This document shows positions 47,701-58,437 of a stretch of 64,000 bases of DNA, one piece after another. The DNA is taken from NCBI RefSeq assembly GCF_036669915.1, contig NC_089323.1:17635587-17699586 (forward strand), written 5' to 3'. Under the pieces are notes generated by a model. It had not been told where the DNA came from. It was given only the letters and a program-made list of their open reading frames with translations, and ran no database searches. How positions within the stretch are numbered: the stretch's first letter is position 1; each line of letters starts with the position of its first letter. A program made the position numbers and the translations under genes. The stretch is from Pocillopora verrucosa (taxonomy: Eukaryota > Cnidaria > Anthozoa > Scleractinia > Pocilloporidae).

Positions 47701-50700
47701 GTTTGGAAACATTCAATGTATGTGATAAAAAATGCTGGTCAGTCACACCCAGCTTTTGAAAGCCGACCATTGTTCGCTGTAATCGAGACTGCAGAAATTA
47801 CATCATGAGCAAAACAACTTATTTTTAAAGTGAAGCAATATAGTGAAAGTGAGTTCTCTTAAAATATATATATTTATTCAAACTATTACTATCTCGGTAA
47901 AGAACTCATTAGGAAACAATTAAAACAGAGTTAATAAAATCAGAAGATGCTAATACATAATGTTAAGAGGGTGAAAACATGTCCATATTTCGTAAACTGT
48001 CGGTCCAAAGATTGCCACCTTTCTTTAAAGCCAAAATTATAAACTCTTTTGAGAAAAAAATGCAAATAAAACATTCGTTTTAACCGTTATTTTAAATGAC
48101 ATAGTTCCTAGGTCCGTCAAAGTCTATAAAATTTAAGCACTCTTGAGAAGAAATGAATACGGCAAAGTCCTATTCAATTCCTTCTTTCATTCTATCTTCT
48201 CTGGCCTGGACATTACCAGTTTGATGATTTCTTCGTAGTTTATCACCCCTTTCTGTGTATCTTCCACCGGGGCGAGTAACTCGTTTGCTTCATCCTCTGT
48301 CAGTCTGCTGTCTCCGCGCAGGCATAGCAGCCCTCTCAGCGAAGCCCCATCAATAGTGCCTGAACCATCGCGATCATAGCATTTGAATCCTTCTATGAAA
48401 TCCTCCCTGACTGGCTCTGGTTTGCTTTTGAACTGGGTGTAGACTCCAAGCCAATCCTCAAATTCCACTCTCTTATCCTTATAGTCGTCCCGCACTTGTT
48501 TAAGATCGGATCCTAGTGGATTCAATCCCATGGCGCGAAGCATATCTTCAATTTGATCGGGATCAATTTTGCCATCTCCAACGCGATCGAACAAAGTGAA
48601 AGCATCTCTGAACTCGCTCATTTCGTCTTCACTGATCTTCGACATGACTACAGAGTTATTTCTCACAGCAGGTTCGTTAAACTGCTCGCTCGAAGGGCTT
48701 GACTAGAATGGCGCTACACCGGCTGCCTCGGATTTTTTATTATCAACCAAAAAAAACTAATTTGCGTAAAGCACATTAAATTTTGATGTCCACCGATAAT
48801 GTTGTCTTTTTAATCATAACTAACCAATCAAAATAAAAAAACAATGGATTCAATAGATTTTAACAATGAAAGGAATCCCCCATATCTAAACTCTGTTGTA
48901 ATTAACTGAATACCTTTTGTTACTAGAAATCACGCCGAGAAATGTTGTTGCAAACTTAAGGTGAACTTGACACTCATAACAAAAAAACAGTTAATAAACT
49001 ATGATAACATTATCAGTCGTTGAATACGACATGACTGAAAATACAAGAGTTTATACCAGAGTAACACATCATATTCGCAACGCCGTCTGGGTCATGAAGC
49101 GTGACACCAAAGAGGTTTATTTTCACATAAGTTCTGTTTCGTCTTGAGGATTAAACGCGGTGAAATATTCCCCAAAGAAGCTTCGTTTTGTAAAGGCCCG
49201 TTGGAAAAAAGTTGCAAAATTCTGCCGAGCATAATGTTCCTTCTGTTGTTCAGTCAAAACCAAGGCCACTCACAACGGTGGCTGAGTATACAAATTTCTG
49301 ATAACAGTGGACCCCGACGGTTCCGGATATTGAAGGAATGTTTGCTCGAGCGTGTGATAAGAATTGTTATATCTGTGAATTAAAATAACCCACTACTAAG
49401 TCTTTGTTGAAAATTTTGTAAGAAAACCGACACAGCAGTTGTTTTGTATTTCTTTTAAAGTTATCATTCAATATTTTCTTGTTTGAATTACGACAGAATC
49501 TGTTTAGAGGCGAGTAGATTTAGTGACAGTCTTGAGCTAAAATTGGTCAGATACAGATACATTTTAAGGGGAGTCACGCAATGCAGTTGAGGGTCGGTTG
49601 TGGTCATAATTCAAAATTCTTTGAGGCATTTTGGTCACGAAAGGTATTATTGAACGTTTTGCTGAAAATAACCTATAAAATGCCTCAGTGAATATTTTCC
49701 AGCCGGGAAGTAGATTTAAAAATGGTATCAGTATAGTGATATGATAAACTTCTAAAGGCCACTTGCAAGTCAGACAATTTTGAAATGACTTAAAAGTTAT
49801 TTTGAAATTCTGTGACTACATGGGAAATAGTAAAAAAAAAAAAAAACAACAACAACAATAAAAAACAATAAAAAAAATAGAGGAAAATTCTCAACCTATC
49901 GTTACCCATGGTCTCTTAAAAGGACGATTCCATTCAGCTGATTTTGAAATGAGAAAAATGAACACACAGAACTAAGTTCTTCCTCTCTCTTAGGAAATAC
50001 GACCGAGATGTGGAAATGGACTTGTGGAACAAGGAGAGGAATGTGATTGTGGAACCGAAGAGGTGAAAGAAGTTTTGCGTTTATACTGGTTGTCACGACA
50101 ACCAAAATCCTTGATGGAATTAACCTCGCACAAGTTAGTTAAACCAAAGATGCCAGAAGACTTCACTAGTTTGGTGGACGTGCTTTTCGACGGCTCATTT
50201 ATTTATCTGTACTTGTTTGTTCTCATTTCTACATTAGGATTGCCTGGAGTTGGATCCGTGTTGTCAACCAAAAGGCTGTAAACTTAAGCCGGGCTCACAG
50301 TGCAGTGTACTAAATCACGCTTGCTGTCAAGATTGTGTGGTGAGTTTTTATCATTAAAATCACTGTCGAGGCTATCCGAACATCGACAAAACTTTTTAAA
50401 CTTTTTATACAGTCGTCCCACAGCGCCGGGTTGAAAGCATCCAGTTTGAAATGTGAAGCAGTCAAAATTAAGTACCCTTGAATTACAAAAGTCTCAACTG
50501 ATAGCCTGGCGAGCTCTATTAACCCTTTAATCCCTTAGAGTGATTCACATCTAATTTCTCCTTACAATATCACCACTGAATCACACATTAACGTCATGAG
50601 AATAGAGGAAATGATCACCAACTAATGAAACTCTAGATTGTTGGACAAATTCTCCTTTTCAGCCCTTAGGAAATGTATAGAGAACAGTATGGAGAATATG

Positions 50701-53700
50701 CATACTGATGTTGGGGTGTAAAGGGTTAAAAAGAACGTTTAACATCTTCTCGTGGCAAAGGAAAACTGTAAAGAGCTAGGAAATAATATTACAAAAAAGA
50801 TCAAAATGGTTATGAGATGAAAACTGTAGGTTCGAGCAAGGAATTAAGACTAACTATTAAATTTTTATCCCACAAAGTAGTTTATTCAGTTGTATATGAA
50901 AAAGTTTCATTTTCAAATATCTCTCCGACCTGACAGTTTAAACCACACGGAATCCTGTGTCGACCGAGTGAAGGTGATTGTGATGTACCAGAGTATTGCC
51001 CGGGAGATAATGGAGACGTGAGTAGTCGACAGTTGAGCTGATCATGCATGAACTAGACAGAGTGTTATTGCATATTCGACAGAACTAAGTATGCCAGTCA
51101 TTTTGTAAATAGGAACTTCATTGAGCAATGAAATAGTTTCTCTTTACATACTGCTGCAGACGCAAGACACCTAATTCTTGCAATGCGCGTCGCTACTCAG
51201 GAGTACTCATAAATTGCAATAGAAAAATCAGGATAATCCCCAGCTCGAGTTATCTCAACATCCCAAATGGGTTATTAATCCGTTTAATCGAGAGTAAACC
51301 GTTTTCTGGTGTAACATACGACAGGTTTTTGGTAATTTTTTAATGTCATGGAACCCACAAAAACGATTTTATCACCCTCTCCCAGCCGACAATGTAACGG
51401 AATGTTTACAGCGAACAAATTGTTCATGCAGTGAGGGCATCCGGAAAACTGAAGGGACAACTTTTTCAAGACAAGATTGGATTAGGGATTCGACTTATCA
51501 ATAGTTACACTCAGTAATTATTTTTCTATATGCTTTAGTGCCCGGAGGATTCGTTTATTCATGACGGATATCCATGCCGCAGTATAGGACAGGCAAGTGT
51601 CTTCTTATAAGAAACTCTCATTATTCTGAGATATTCTGAGCTTGTAACCGTTCTGCGTCATAAAAGTGTAACTTCAATGTAAAGAAACAACTCTGACGGC
51701 GCAAACGTAGAGTCCTTTTTGTTTTACTTCTATCTCAGCTTCTTGTTGGACCCACGACTTATGGTCAAACTAAAAATGTTGTGCTTAATCCACCAATTGA
51801 GACGCAGTACTTAAGAATAAATCCCCAGTACTGGAGCTACTCAAGAATGTGCCTTAAGACAGAATTCTATGGCTGCTCAGGAGAACAAGGCAAGAAAGAC
51901 TTACTATATGATTAACCCTTTAACTCTCATAAGTGACCAAGACAGAATTTCTCCTTACAATATCAATACAATATCAAGCAGACAAGTGATGAGAATCAAT
52001 AAAGATATCAATTAAGGGATTATTAGTTGATCCAATACCAAATTCTCCAAACTAACGTACTGAGAATCGTATGGCAGACAGTAAGGAGAATTGCTGATGA
52101 GATCTTGGGAGTGAGACGTTAAAGAGAAAATAAAAGGTTAACGTTATCTCAACATTGAGGCGGCCAGGCCCAAATGGTCGAGGGCGCTCGATTAAAAATA
52201 TGTAGGTCCCAGGTTTAAATTCTCTTTAGTTCTTCAACTAAAACTGGGTTTTTTTCTCATTAACTTTTTTTTTTCGTTTGAAGCTCAACCCGCTGCGCCC
52301 ACACCTCTCCTTCAAGCGAGCGGAATGTGCATTAAGCCGCAGCAAGGAAACTGTCGGCCACAGGATGGCACTATTCTCGTCCTTACTCAAATAAAACCTT
52401 GCGATCAGCCTTTTATGCAGTTCTCCCTATCGGCGGATGGTACCCTTAAACATCACTGCAGCGGCAGACCAGTGTGCCCTCGTAAGCCAGCTCGTGGTAA
52501 AAATTGTGAGCTCATGATCAGCAGCAAATGTCAGCCACAGGACTCTAAATTTGAAAGAACTGCTGGTAAGTCTGTCTGAAGATGCCTCACGGAATAGTCT
52601 TGGTTTGTCCTCATTATCCTTAGAGTGTTCATAATTTTGGTCCTCATAATAAGACCTATATCGCAAGCGTTCTGGCTAAACGAGCCCTATGTGAAATTTT
52701 TGGTTGATTTAAGGACTATCTTTACAGAGACAGTCATACCAGACAATCAGTCAATACCTACATTAATCGCATAGACAAGCTAACATAATCGTGTTCTCTC
52801 AGGTCACATTCTGCTGCCATACACATAAGTTTTGTGGCAATTATTTTGGCACTGTCTGTCACTAATGCCACTGGATTTTTTTGTCTCGCGTAGCTCATTC
52901 CTTAAGACACAAACCAACTGGAATGTGTGTTCATCTGTATGGTGGTAACCCTCGAGAGGGAGTGGAGGTTTGCTTGTGGCAAGGGTGTGACGAAGATCGT
53001 ACCAAAGTCACGTTCATGAAGCAAGGTGAGTTCGCCATGCGGGCTTAATTTCGGAGTTCAGCAAACGCTGGTAAAGCAACTAATCAACCTCCCTTGTTCT
53101 TGTAAACATATACAAAACAGGCATAGTGCAAGAACACAAGATAATAATTTATGACAGAGACTGAGGTAACTGTACAATTTTTGTTTCGATTTTATTCGCG
53201 CACTAATCTGATTTTAGAGGCATTTATTTCTAAAATCTGTTAATAACTTAATGCACTTTTCTCAAATACTATGAGTGTACAAGGTCATGTGACGTTGGGT
53301 ATGCACCTTAACAAAGTAGTGAAATATCGTGTTGGATACTTGCGTAGTAATGGGTAAAGTTGTCTGGTGCTATTTTTCTCATTCCCCAGATTGTGTTCTT
53401 TCCCTTGGTATGTCAACTGGTATCATTGCAGATAAACAAATAACTGCCTCATCTACACTCAGCGATGAGTGGCTGCCTAAATACGCTCGTCTCAATGGAC
53501 CTAAGGCTTGGTGTGGTAAACCGAGTGACAAAAGTGACAAAGACGAGTACCTACAGATCGACCTTGGGAAAGTATGTCTTTCCTTTAGTTGCTTTGCTTT
53601 CAGTTTAGTAGATCTGTAAAATAGGGCCTGGAGAGTCAGACGATCGGTATGTCTCGGTATGATTTCATGTTATCGTAACCATCATACTGATTCAGTTTTG

Positions 53701-56700
53701 ATAACGTTTTGATGGAGGGTTAGAGGTACAAACAAGTGTGGGCTATATTGAACTCTTAAGTTTTTTTTTTAAAAAGTGGCCGCTGAAAGACTAAACCCAG
53801 CGGTGGCGATAGCAAAGAAGTGATTAAGCTGTTCAAGAAAGAAGTTGAAAAACACTGACGAGAATAATTAAGACTTTGCGTTTAGGATTCTTGGTGACTC
53901 TCTCTTGACGTGGGTAGACTCCAACATTTTCTGCTCTCCCCCTCCCTCCATTGCAGCAGAAAAAACTTATCTTTCTTAGCCCACATTACCTGCAATATTC
54001 GTTTCAGAGTTCTGACATAATTAGGAAAACTGCACCAACAGTGTCAAAATTCTTTTTAGTGATGTATTGAACTCAACCGCTGTTTTTTTCATATTTACCC
54101 AGGTTCAGATGATTACAAGAGTCACCATGCAAGGATATGAATGGGATCTTGTTGAAGGGTTTTATCTTTGGTACAGTGAAGATGGAAAAATGTGGACAGT
54201 TTATAGCGAAGGTGGAGATGAACAGGAAGCTGATGTAAGAAACATTATTTAACGGGAAAATGTCGCTATAGCGGTAAAATGGACATGCAAGCGGAGGAGC
54301 GTAGAGAAGATGTCCTTATCTTTTACCGCCCTCCTCCTTATTGCTCATGGGATTGTTTCTGATACATCATGCCGTCCTGTAGAATGTCTCAAGCACGCAA
54401 CAATGTTTGTGCCCAGTTTCGCTCTCCGTCCTTTGCATCCACTGTCATGCCCAGGCTCCCTTTCTTTTTGGTAGTACAATGTCCTTTACCCCCTTCCCCC
54501 CTCACCTTACCACCCCTTATCCCCATGAGATTGTTTTCGACATGACGAGCAATTAAAACAATGTTCGTGCATCCGTTTCGCTCTCCGTTCGCTAAACAGC
54601 ATCCACTGTCGTTCTATCGTCCATGCTTTCACTATCAGTGGGGGACATATACTTGACTATCTTTATCATTAGTGACGTCTTCTTGCTCATTGCTCCCAAG
54701 TTGCGATCTTAGTTGAGATTTTTTATGCCCTTTTCAGTCCTTCTGTCATTTAGGAAAATGTGCCGACTCACTGGATACTCAATGTTCTGATCTGTGGGGC
54801 GGAAGTAAGTGTGCCCGCTTTCCTTGAGTCTTTCTAACTTGAGGAGTAAGATTTATTATAATAATCTGTCTCTGCAACTCTACTAACTTTTTTTTGGTTC
54901 ACCTGTAAGCTGCCCGCTCAGCTGAAAAGGCATGCTGGGATAAATACAACTCACGGAGAACGCAGTACGGGACATGTGACGCCACAAGGCCCCGCCCCTG
55001 TGCGAAAAGGTCCAGTATGGAAAATACTAGATGTAAAAATGTTTGAGGGGTGGTTAGTTCAATCGACAAGAAAAAAATGTAAATTAAGCTGATGGTCCGC
55101 TGCTATTTTGATAAAAGCTCTAGATATGCGCACCCCATAAGCGCCACCATATAAAACTTTAAATAATTCTAGAGGTAACAAACCTATTTTACGAAAGTGA
55201 TCTTTGTATCTATACTTATCTTTTCAGCTTTCTTTGCATTTATTTTTGCCTATAGCATAGGATAACGAAATCACAACATTAAGTACTGCAAAAATGTTTG
55301 CAAAATGCCAGCCAAAATGCAACTTAGCAAAACGCACTATATTGCTACTTTCTTCAAATGAAGATTGCTCTCAAAACATCTAATCAAGTCCTTTTTTTGA
55401 AAAGTTGGGAAAGGCTTGGGTGGCTAATGATAGAGACCAGTACATCATGCCTCCGATGACAACGTTAAGAAATTTCTGGATTTGATCAATCTAGCGATGT
55501 TATGTGTGGACAAATTCAGTGCACAGACAGCTTTCGACAAATACCAGATGTGGATTATGGCTCTGGTTATAAAAGGATTCCTCTTCCTTCTGGGGCTCAA
55601 TGCAGGTAATTCAAAAGTTTACAACATTAAAAGTTCCCAACTTTGGTTTCCTTATCTTGCTGGGCCATTAAGAGTAGCTTATTTGACCCAAGTAAGATAA
55701 ATCAATCGTCGAAAGTTTCAACCTTTTTTTTTTATTTTATTAACTAGATACTTTGATAATAACTAGACTGTTCTAATAGTTTCCGTTTCGGCTATCAACC
55801 CATTTCGACCCGTTTTCATGACTTTATTGTTGGTATCTGCGCCTAGTTGTTACCGAATCTTTTATCCCGAATGCGCCAGAGCCCTGTTAGCTGGCCAAAG
55901 GTGTTTTCCGCCCCCAAGGACGAAGAGGTAGGGTTGGACATTGGGAGGCTTTGCGACGTAAAGAAATATAAAAGGAACCCCCTACGCTGCAGCTTTTTCT
56001 TTCTGAGACTGACGGCTTTGAAGCTTTTCATTTTCAAGGCGCGGTAATTTTTTTTCAATTCACATCCTTAGCAGTTAGTTCTACGTTTTTAATATCTTTG
56101 TTTGTTTGTTATAACTCTTAAACTTAATCTAGTATTCGTTCATCAATGAGTTGTATGGTATGAGATGGTATGGTATAAAGCTCCTTTAAATAATTTCCTG
56201 GTTAATCTTTTAGTCTGATTACATCTTTTTGTTAATACAGCGTTGCGTCCCTGAATTATCAAAGTGATTTTATCGGGCTGGGAATGGTAAAGAAGGAACT
56301 AAATGTGGAGCAAACAAGGCAAGTGTGAATAACAAAAGTCATGCAAAGAAAAGCAAAAAAATAAAACAAAAAACAAAAATACAACCTTACAATCATCGGT
56401 CATTGGATCGATATCAGAATGTAATCTCACTTGCAAAATCTTCTGCACAAAGGCTTCAAAAGAAGTTGCCTTCCGCATAAATATCCCACCTAAGAGTAAA
56501 CAAAAAATTCGGTTATAATACTCTACCGGTCACCTTTTAACCTTTCTGTCCGAGTATCTGACCACTACTTTTTCATTCCTTGTAGATTTGTCAGGAGAAT
56601 AGATGCCAGTCAATCCAGAGAAAAAAATGTGAAATGGTTGATGGAAAAGAATGTGCCGGTCGAGGAGTAAGTTTACATATATAGTTGTTCACTGTTCAGA

Positions 56701-58437
56701 GTCTCTTTACTTTTTTTAACGAAAGCGACGGCAGAACGACGCCGTAAGGCACGGGGGAATTGTGGGTAGCTAGCGATTTTAATCTCTTCCCCACTCTCTT
56801 AACTCACCCATAAAGTTTCTCCGGCTTCTTTTTACACTTCACTTTTTTTTTTGCATTAGCCTACAAAAGCTACATCTGCACCTTCAAGTTTCTTGAAAAG
56901 TGCGCCTCTTGAGGAAAAATAGTTCCTACTATTTACCCAATTAGCAGAGAAAGAAATTCTATAATTGTGGAATTTTATCCCTGACATAATTGTGGAAATT
57001 TATCCCTGACAGCTTTTTTTCACTGTCCAGTCTTATTGTTAAGTGTTCTATTTCTTTGTTGCTTTTAGTTTTGTACCAATGATGGCCAATGCGCTTGTGA
57101 AAACGGGTTTGATCCGGCGTCCACTTGCAGCAAAGGTTTGCATTCTATCTTACTTGGCCCGAAATGACATAACCGTGCAACCAGACGTCGAAGTCAGGAA
57201 AAGAAGGAAAAAGAAGTTTTAAGTCCGGGAATTATACACTGTCAAGGAACATCTCTGAATTTGCGAAATACGTTATTTTAACTACATGAAATTGGAAGCT
57301 CTACGAGAAAGGGTAGAATTTCACTCGATTATTTGAGTTTTACCAAATTGCTTAGTACCATGAAGTACTAATACCGCATGAAAGTATAACTTTACTAAAT
57401 GAATTTTGAACGTTAATGTACATGTTCGAACGGCGTGGTTTAACATGCGCTATTGCAGTGTCATTACACTTCGTTTAGAGACCAAGAGGGTGTGAACTTG
57501 GTCACAACCACAGTAACGTTCGTGACGTTTTACATTCTTCATTAGTTGGTACTGCACGTGATGGCAACTGGGGGGCTTGGTCAAGCTGGACAAACTGCTC
57601 GCGAGCCTGTAACGGTGGAACACGTTTACGTTATCGATTTTGTGACAGTCCGTCCCCTTTGTATGGAGGAAAGATCTGTGAAGGAGAAAGACTTCTGGAA
57701 GAGGCTTGCAACGAGGAACCCTGTCCTCGTAAGTATTTACCAAACGAATTTAAATTCTCAATTCCAGCTCCAAAATTTGACCAAAGTTATCCTGATTTTT
57801 TACATTCGCCTGTTGTCAGGAGTGAAGTGTCACAGGGGTAAACGCGGCCTACATGAAAACGATGTCATGATAAACTCCTTCAAGACCCTGTTGGATAGCA
57901 TTAAAGTCCCCCACTCATGTTATTAAACCTTTAAGTCTGACATCAAGCTTTCAATATTTGGTCAATGCAAATACAAAACATTTCCATCAAAGTGCACTTT
58001 TCTTGGGAAGCAAGTTGACTTTTCTCGTTTACCGCCGTACGCTTACATGCAGAACTGATAAGAGGGGAGGCGAACGTCCGCCGGGAACAAAGGAATAGGA
58101 AAAAAAGATAAAGAATGAAAAAAAAAAAAAAAACCAAGGCGAAATAAAACACAAGAAAAAAAGACATTATCCTTAAGGCACATACACCATAATTTTATGG
58201 TGAAAAACCTCTTGTTATTGTAAACAGTTTTCACCAGGAAAATATCCATAAACGTAAACGTACATTTCAACCTGGAGGGGCCCTGGTTGCCAAAAAAAGG
58301 GAGACCCTTCAAACACGTTGCAAATGGCCAACTTAAAAACACCTGATGCAACATTTTCCCAAACATTTGCATATTTTTTTCCTTTTACAGACCAATATCG
58401 ATTCTCCCTTGAGATGTTTTATCCAAGGAATATATAA
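41800..58437 (+). CDS. ADAM-type metalloprotease with EGF and TSP1 modules (747 aa)
   Basis: 27 exons, all phases consistent: 41800-41866, 42039-42131, 42735-42807, 43179-43245, 43581-43666, 43798-43852, 44371-44434, 44738-44820, 44960-45052, 45179-45250, 45527-45699, 45841-45919, 46256-46337, 46609-46663, 46914-46998, 49994-50062, 50238-50339, 50937-51017, 51539-51596, 54754-54804, 54910-55009, 55495-55605, 55891-55957, 56586-56666, 57069-57135, 57546-57728, 58391-58437. Order: signal peptide (1-22); propeptide (ENCHYHG); furin site RVRR (about 196-199); reprolysin zinc protease with HEMGHNFGMEHD (350-361) and Met-turn CIMGGH; disintegrin (CGNG to CDVPEYC); Cys-rich (QCSDLWGG, ACWDKYN, CGQIQC); EGF (CAGRGFCTNDGQCAC); TSP1 (WGAWSSWTNCSRAC). 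No membrane segment follows, so it is probably secreted and cleaves matrix or surface proteins. The third exon uses a weak acceptor, and the last exon is the least certain. Confidence 0.88.
42181..42312. mobile_element. Fragment of the same MITE family
   Basis: Strings such as GAAGGAGATATCAACCA, AAATTCTCATAGG, AAGAAATGTATAG and GAGATCTCAGGAGTAAAAGTGTG match the right half of the TTAA-flanked family. It lies in ADAM intron 2; no TTAA ends remain. Confidence 0.45.
45946..46115. repeat. Interspersed repeat (914-1080 / 19.4 kb family)
   Basis: Shares AAGAAACTGTACAGCTACAT, GGGGTATCCCATGAGAATTTGG, TTAACTAAGTTGATAATGTA and GGCCACGGTAAA with the 19.4 kb copy. It lies in ADAM intron 12. Confidence 0.65.
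46715..46795 (+). repeat. Dispersed repeat shared with 40320-40440
   Basis: GTAAACGATAAAAGCTGTG, TATCTTAACTCGAGTTAAAG and ATGGAAAATAGAAAAAAAATG align with the 40.3 kb stretch. It lies in ADAM intron 14. The class is unknown. Confidence 0.5.
48187..48645 (-). CDS. Myosin essential light chain-like EF-hand protein, nested and intronless
   Basis: A single open frame of 152 codons inside ADAM intron 15, on the opposite strand. The sequence follows essential light chains (human MYL6 type) along its length: SEFRDAFTLFDRVGDGKI, then MLRAMGLNP, VEFEDWL, the second lobe FKCYDRDGSGTIDG, and the end INYEEIIKLVM. Such proteins wrap the first IQ motif of a myosin heavy chain. The EF loops lack key acidic positions (loop 1 has Val at 3 and Gln at 12; loop 3 has Ser at 12), so Ca2+ binding is probably lost, as in other essential light chains. 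I chose the Met at 48645; a Met seven codons upstream (48666) is also open. The absence of introns suggests an old retrocopy, but the frame is intact and probably expressed. Confidence 0.9.
   Translation of the reverse strand: MSKISEDEMSEFRDAFTLFDRVGDGKIDPDQIEDMLRAMGLNPLGSDLKQVRDDYKDKRVEFEDWLGVYTQFKSKPEPVREDFIEGFKCYDRDGSGTIDGASLRGLLCLRGDSRLTEDEANELLAPVEDTQKGVINYEEIIKLVMSRPEKIE
48667..49993. other. ADAM intron 15, right part
   Basis: No further exon seen between the nested light-chain gene and the disintegrin exon. A-rich tract at about 49830-49880. Confidence 0.5.
50519..50729. mobile_element. piggyBac-like MITE copy with TTAA ends
   Basis: TTAA at 50519-50522 and 50726-50729; ends begin CCCTTTAATCCC on the left and finish GGGGTGTAAAGGG on the right. 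Internal match to the 25.0 and 41.4 kb copies (ATCTAATTTCTCCTTACAATATCACC). Lies in the ADAM intron after 50339. Confidence 0.8.
51739..54234 (+). CDS. Discoidin / lectin-like exon block inside an ADAM intron
   Basis: Five exon-like segments: a 51739-51889 (phase 0-1), b 52284-52565 (1-1), c 52894-53025 (1-1), d 53390-53571 (1-0), e 54103-54234 (0-0). Segment a ends a F5/8-type C (discoidin) domain (QYLRINPQYW, CLKTEFYGC). Segments d and e start one (ITASS, LQIDLGK, then VTMQGYEW and GFYLWYSEDG). Segments b and c resemble ricin-like repeats seen in cnidarian lectins (SADGTLKHHCSG, GMCVHLYGG, LVL/CLW, CDE). The natural order would be d-e-a, then b-c, so the block is a slice through a repeated module. 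Segment a has a GC donor (G|GCAAGA). Including the block would put the next ADAM exon in the wrong frame. It is either a captured gene fragment or an alternative cassette; it could also belong to a separate transcript. Confidence 0.6.
51912..52122. mobile_element. piggyBac-like MITE copy, opposite orientation to the P450 copy
   Basis: TTAA at 51912-51915 and 52119-52122. The interior closely matches the reverse complement of the element in the P450 exon (CAATATCAATACAATATCAA, GATCCAATACCAAATTCTC, GAATCGTATGGCAGACAGTA). Ends have mutated (CCCTTTAACTCTCA and TGGGAGTGAGACG). Lies between segments a and b of the discoidin block. Confidence 0.85.
52156..52275 (+). repeat. Possible tRNA-derived SINE
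   Basis: A tRNA-like head (GGCCCAAATGGTCGAGGGCG as A-box region, CCCAGGTTTAAATTC as B box) is followed by a short body and a T-rich tail. The T-rich tail supplies the pyrimidine tract before segment b of the discoidin block. Confidence 0.4.

Noticed and set aside
50024-50281. Open frame running past the disintegrin exon
   Set aside because: It reads through the donor at 50062; the next exon at 50238 restores the conserved Cys pattern.
53329-53619. Start codon for a separate discoidin gene at 53329
   Set aside because: The acceptor at 53389 and phase-1 fit to segment c are better supported than an isolated start in the intron.
51739-54234. Discoidin and lectin exons as regular in-frame parts of the ADAM protein
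   Set aside because: My first reading joined them to the protease. The next exon then read out of the Cys-rich frame. Using the GT donor at 51596 instead joins 51539-51596 to 54754 in phase 1 and restores QCSDLWGG...ACWDKYN...CGQIQC, and the whole model sums to whole codons.
41800-58437. ADAMTS family assignment
   Set aside because: TSP1 suggested ADAMTS, but CGNGLVEQGEECDCG, CDVPEYC, the ADAM-type Cys-rich domain and the EGF before TSP1 are ADAM features.
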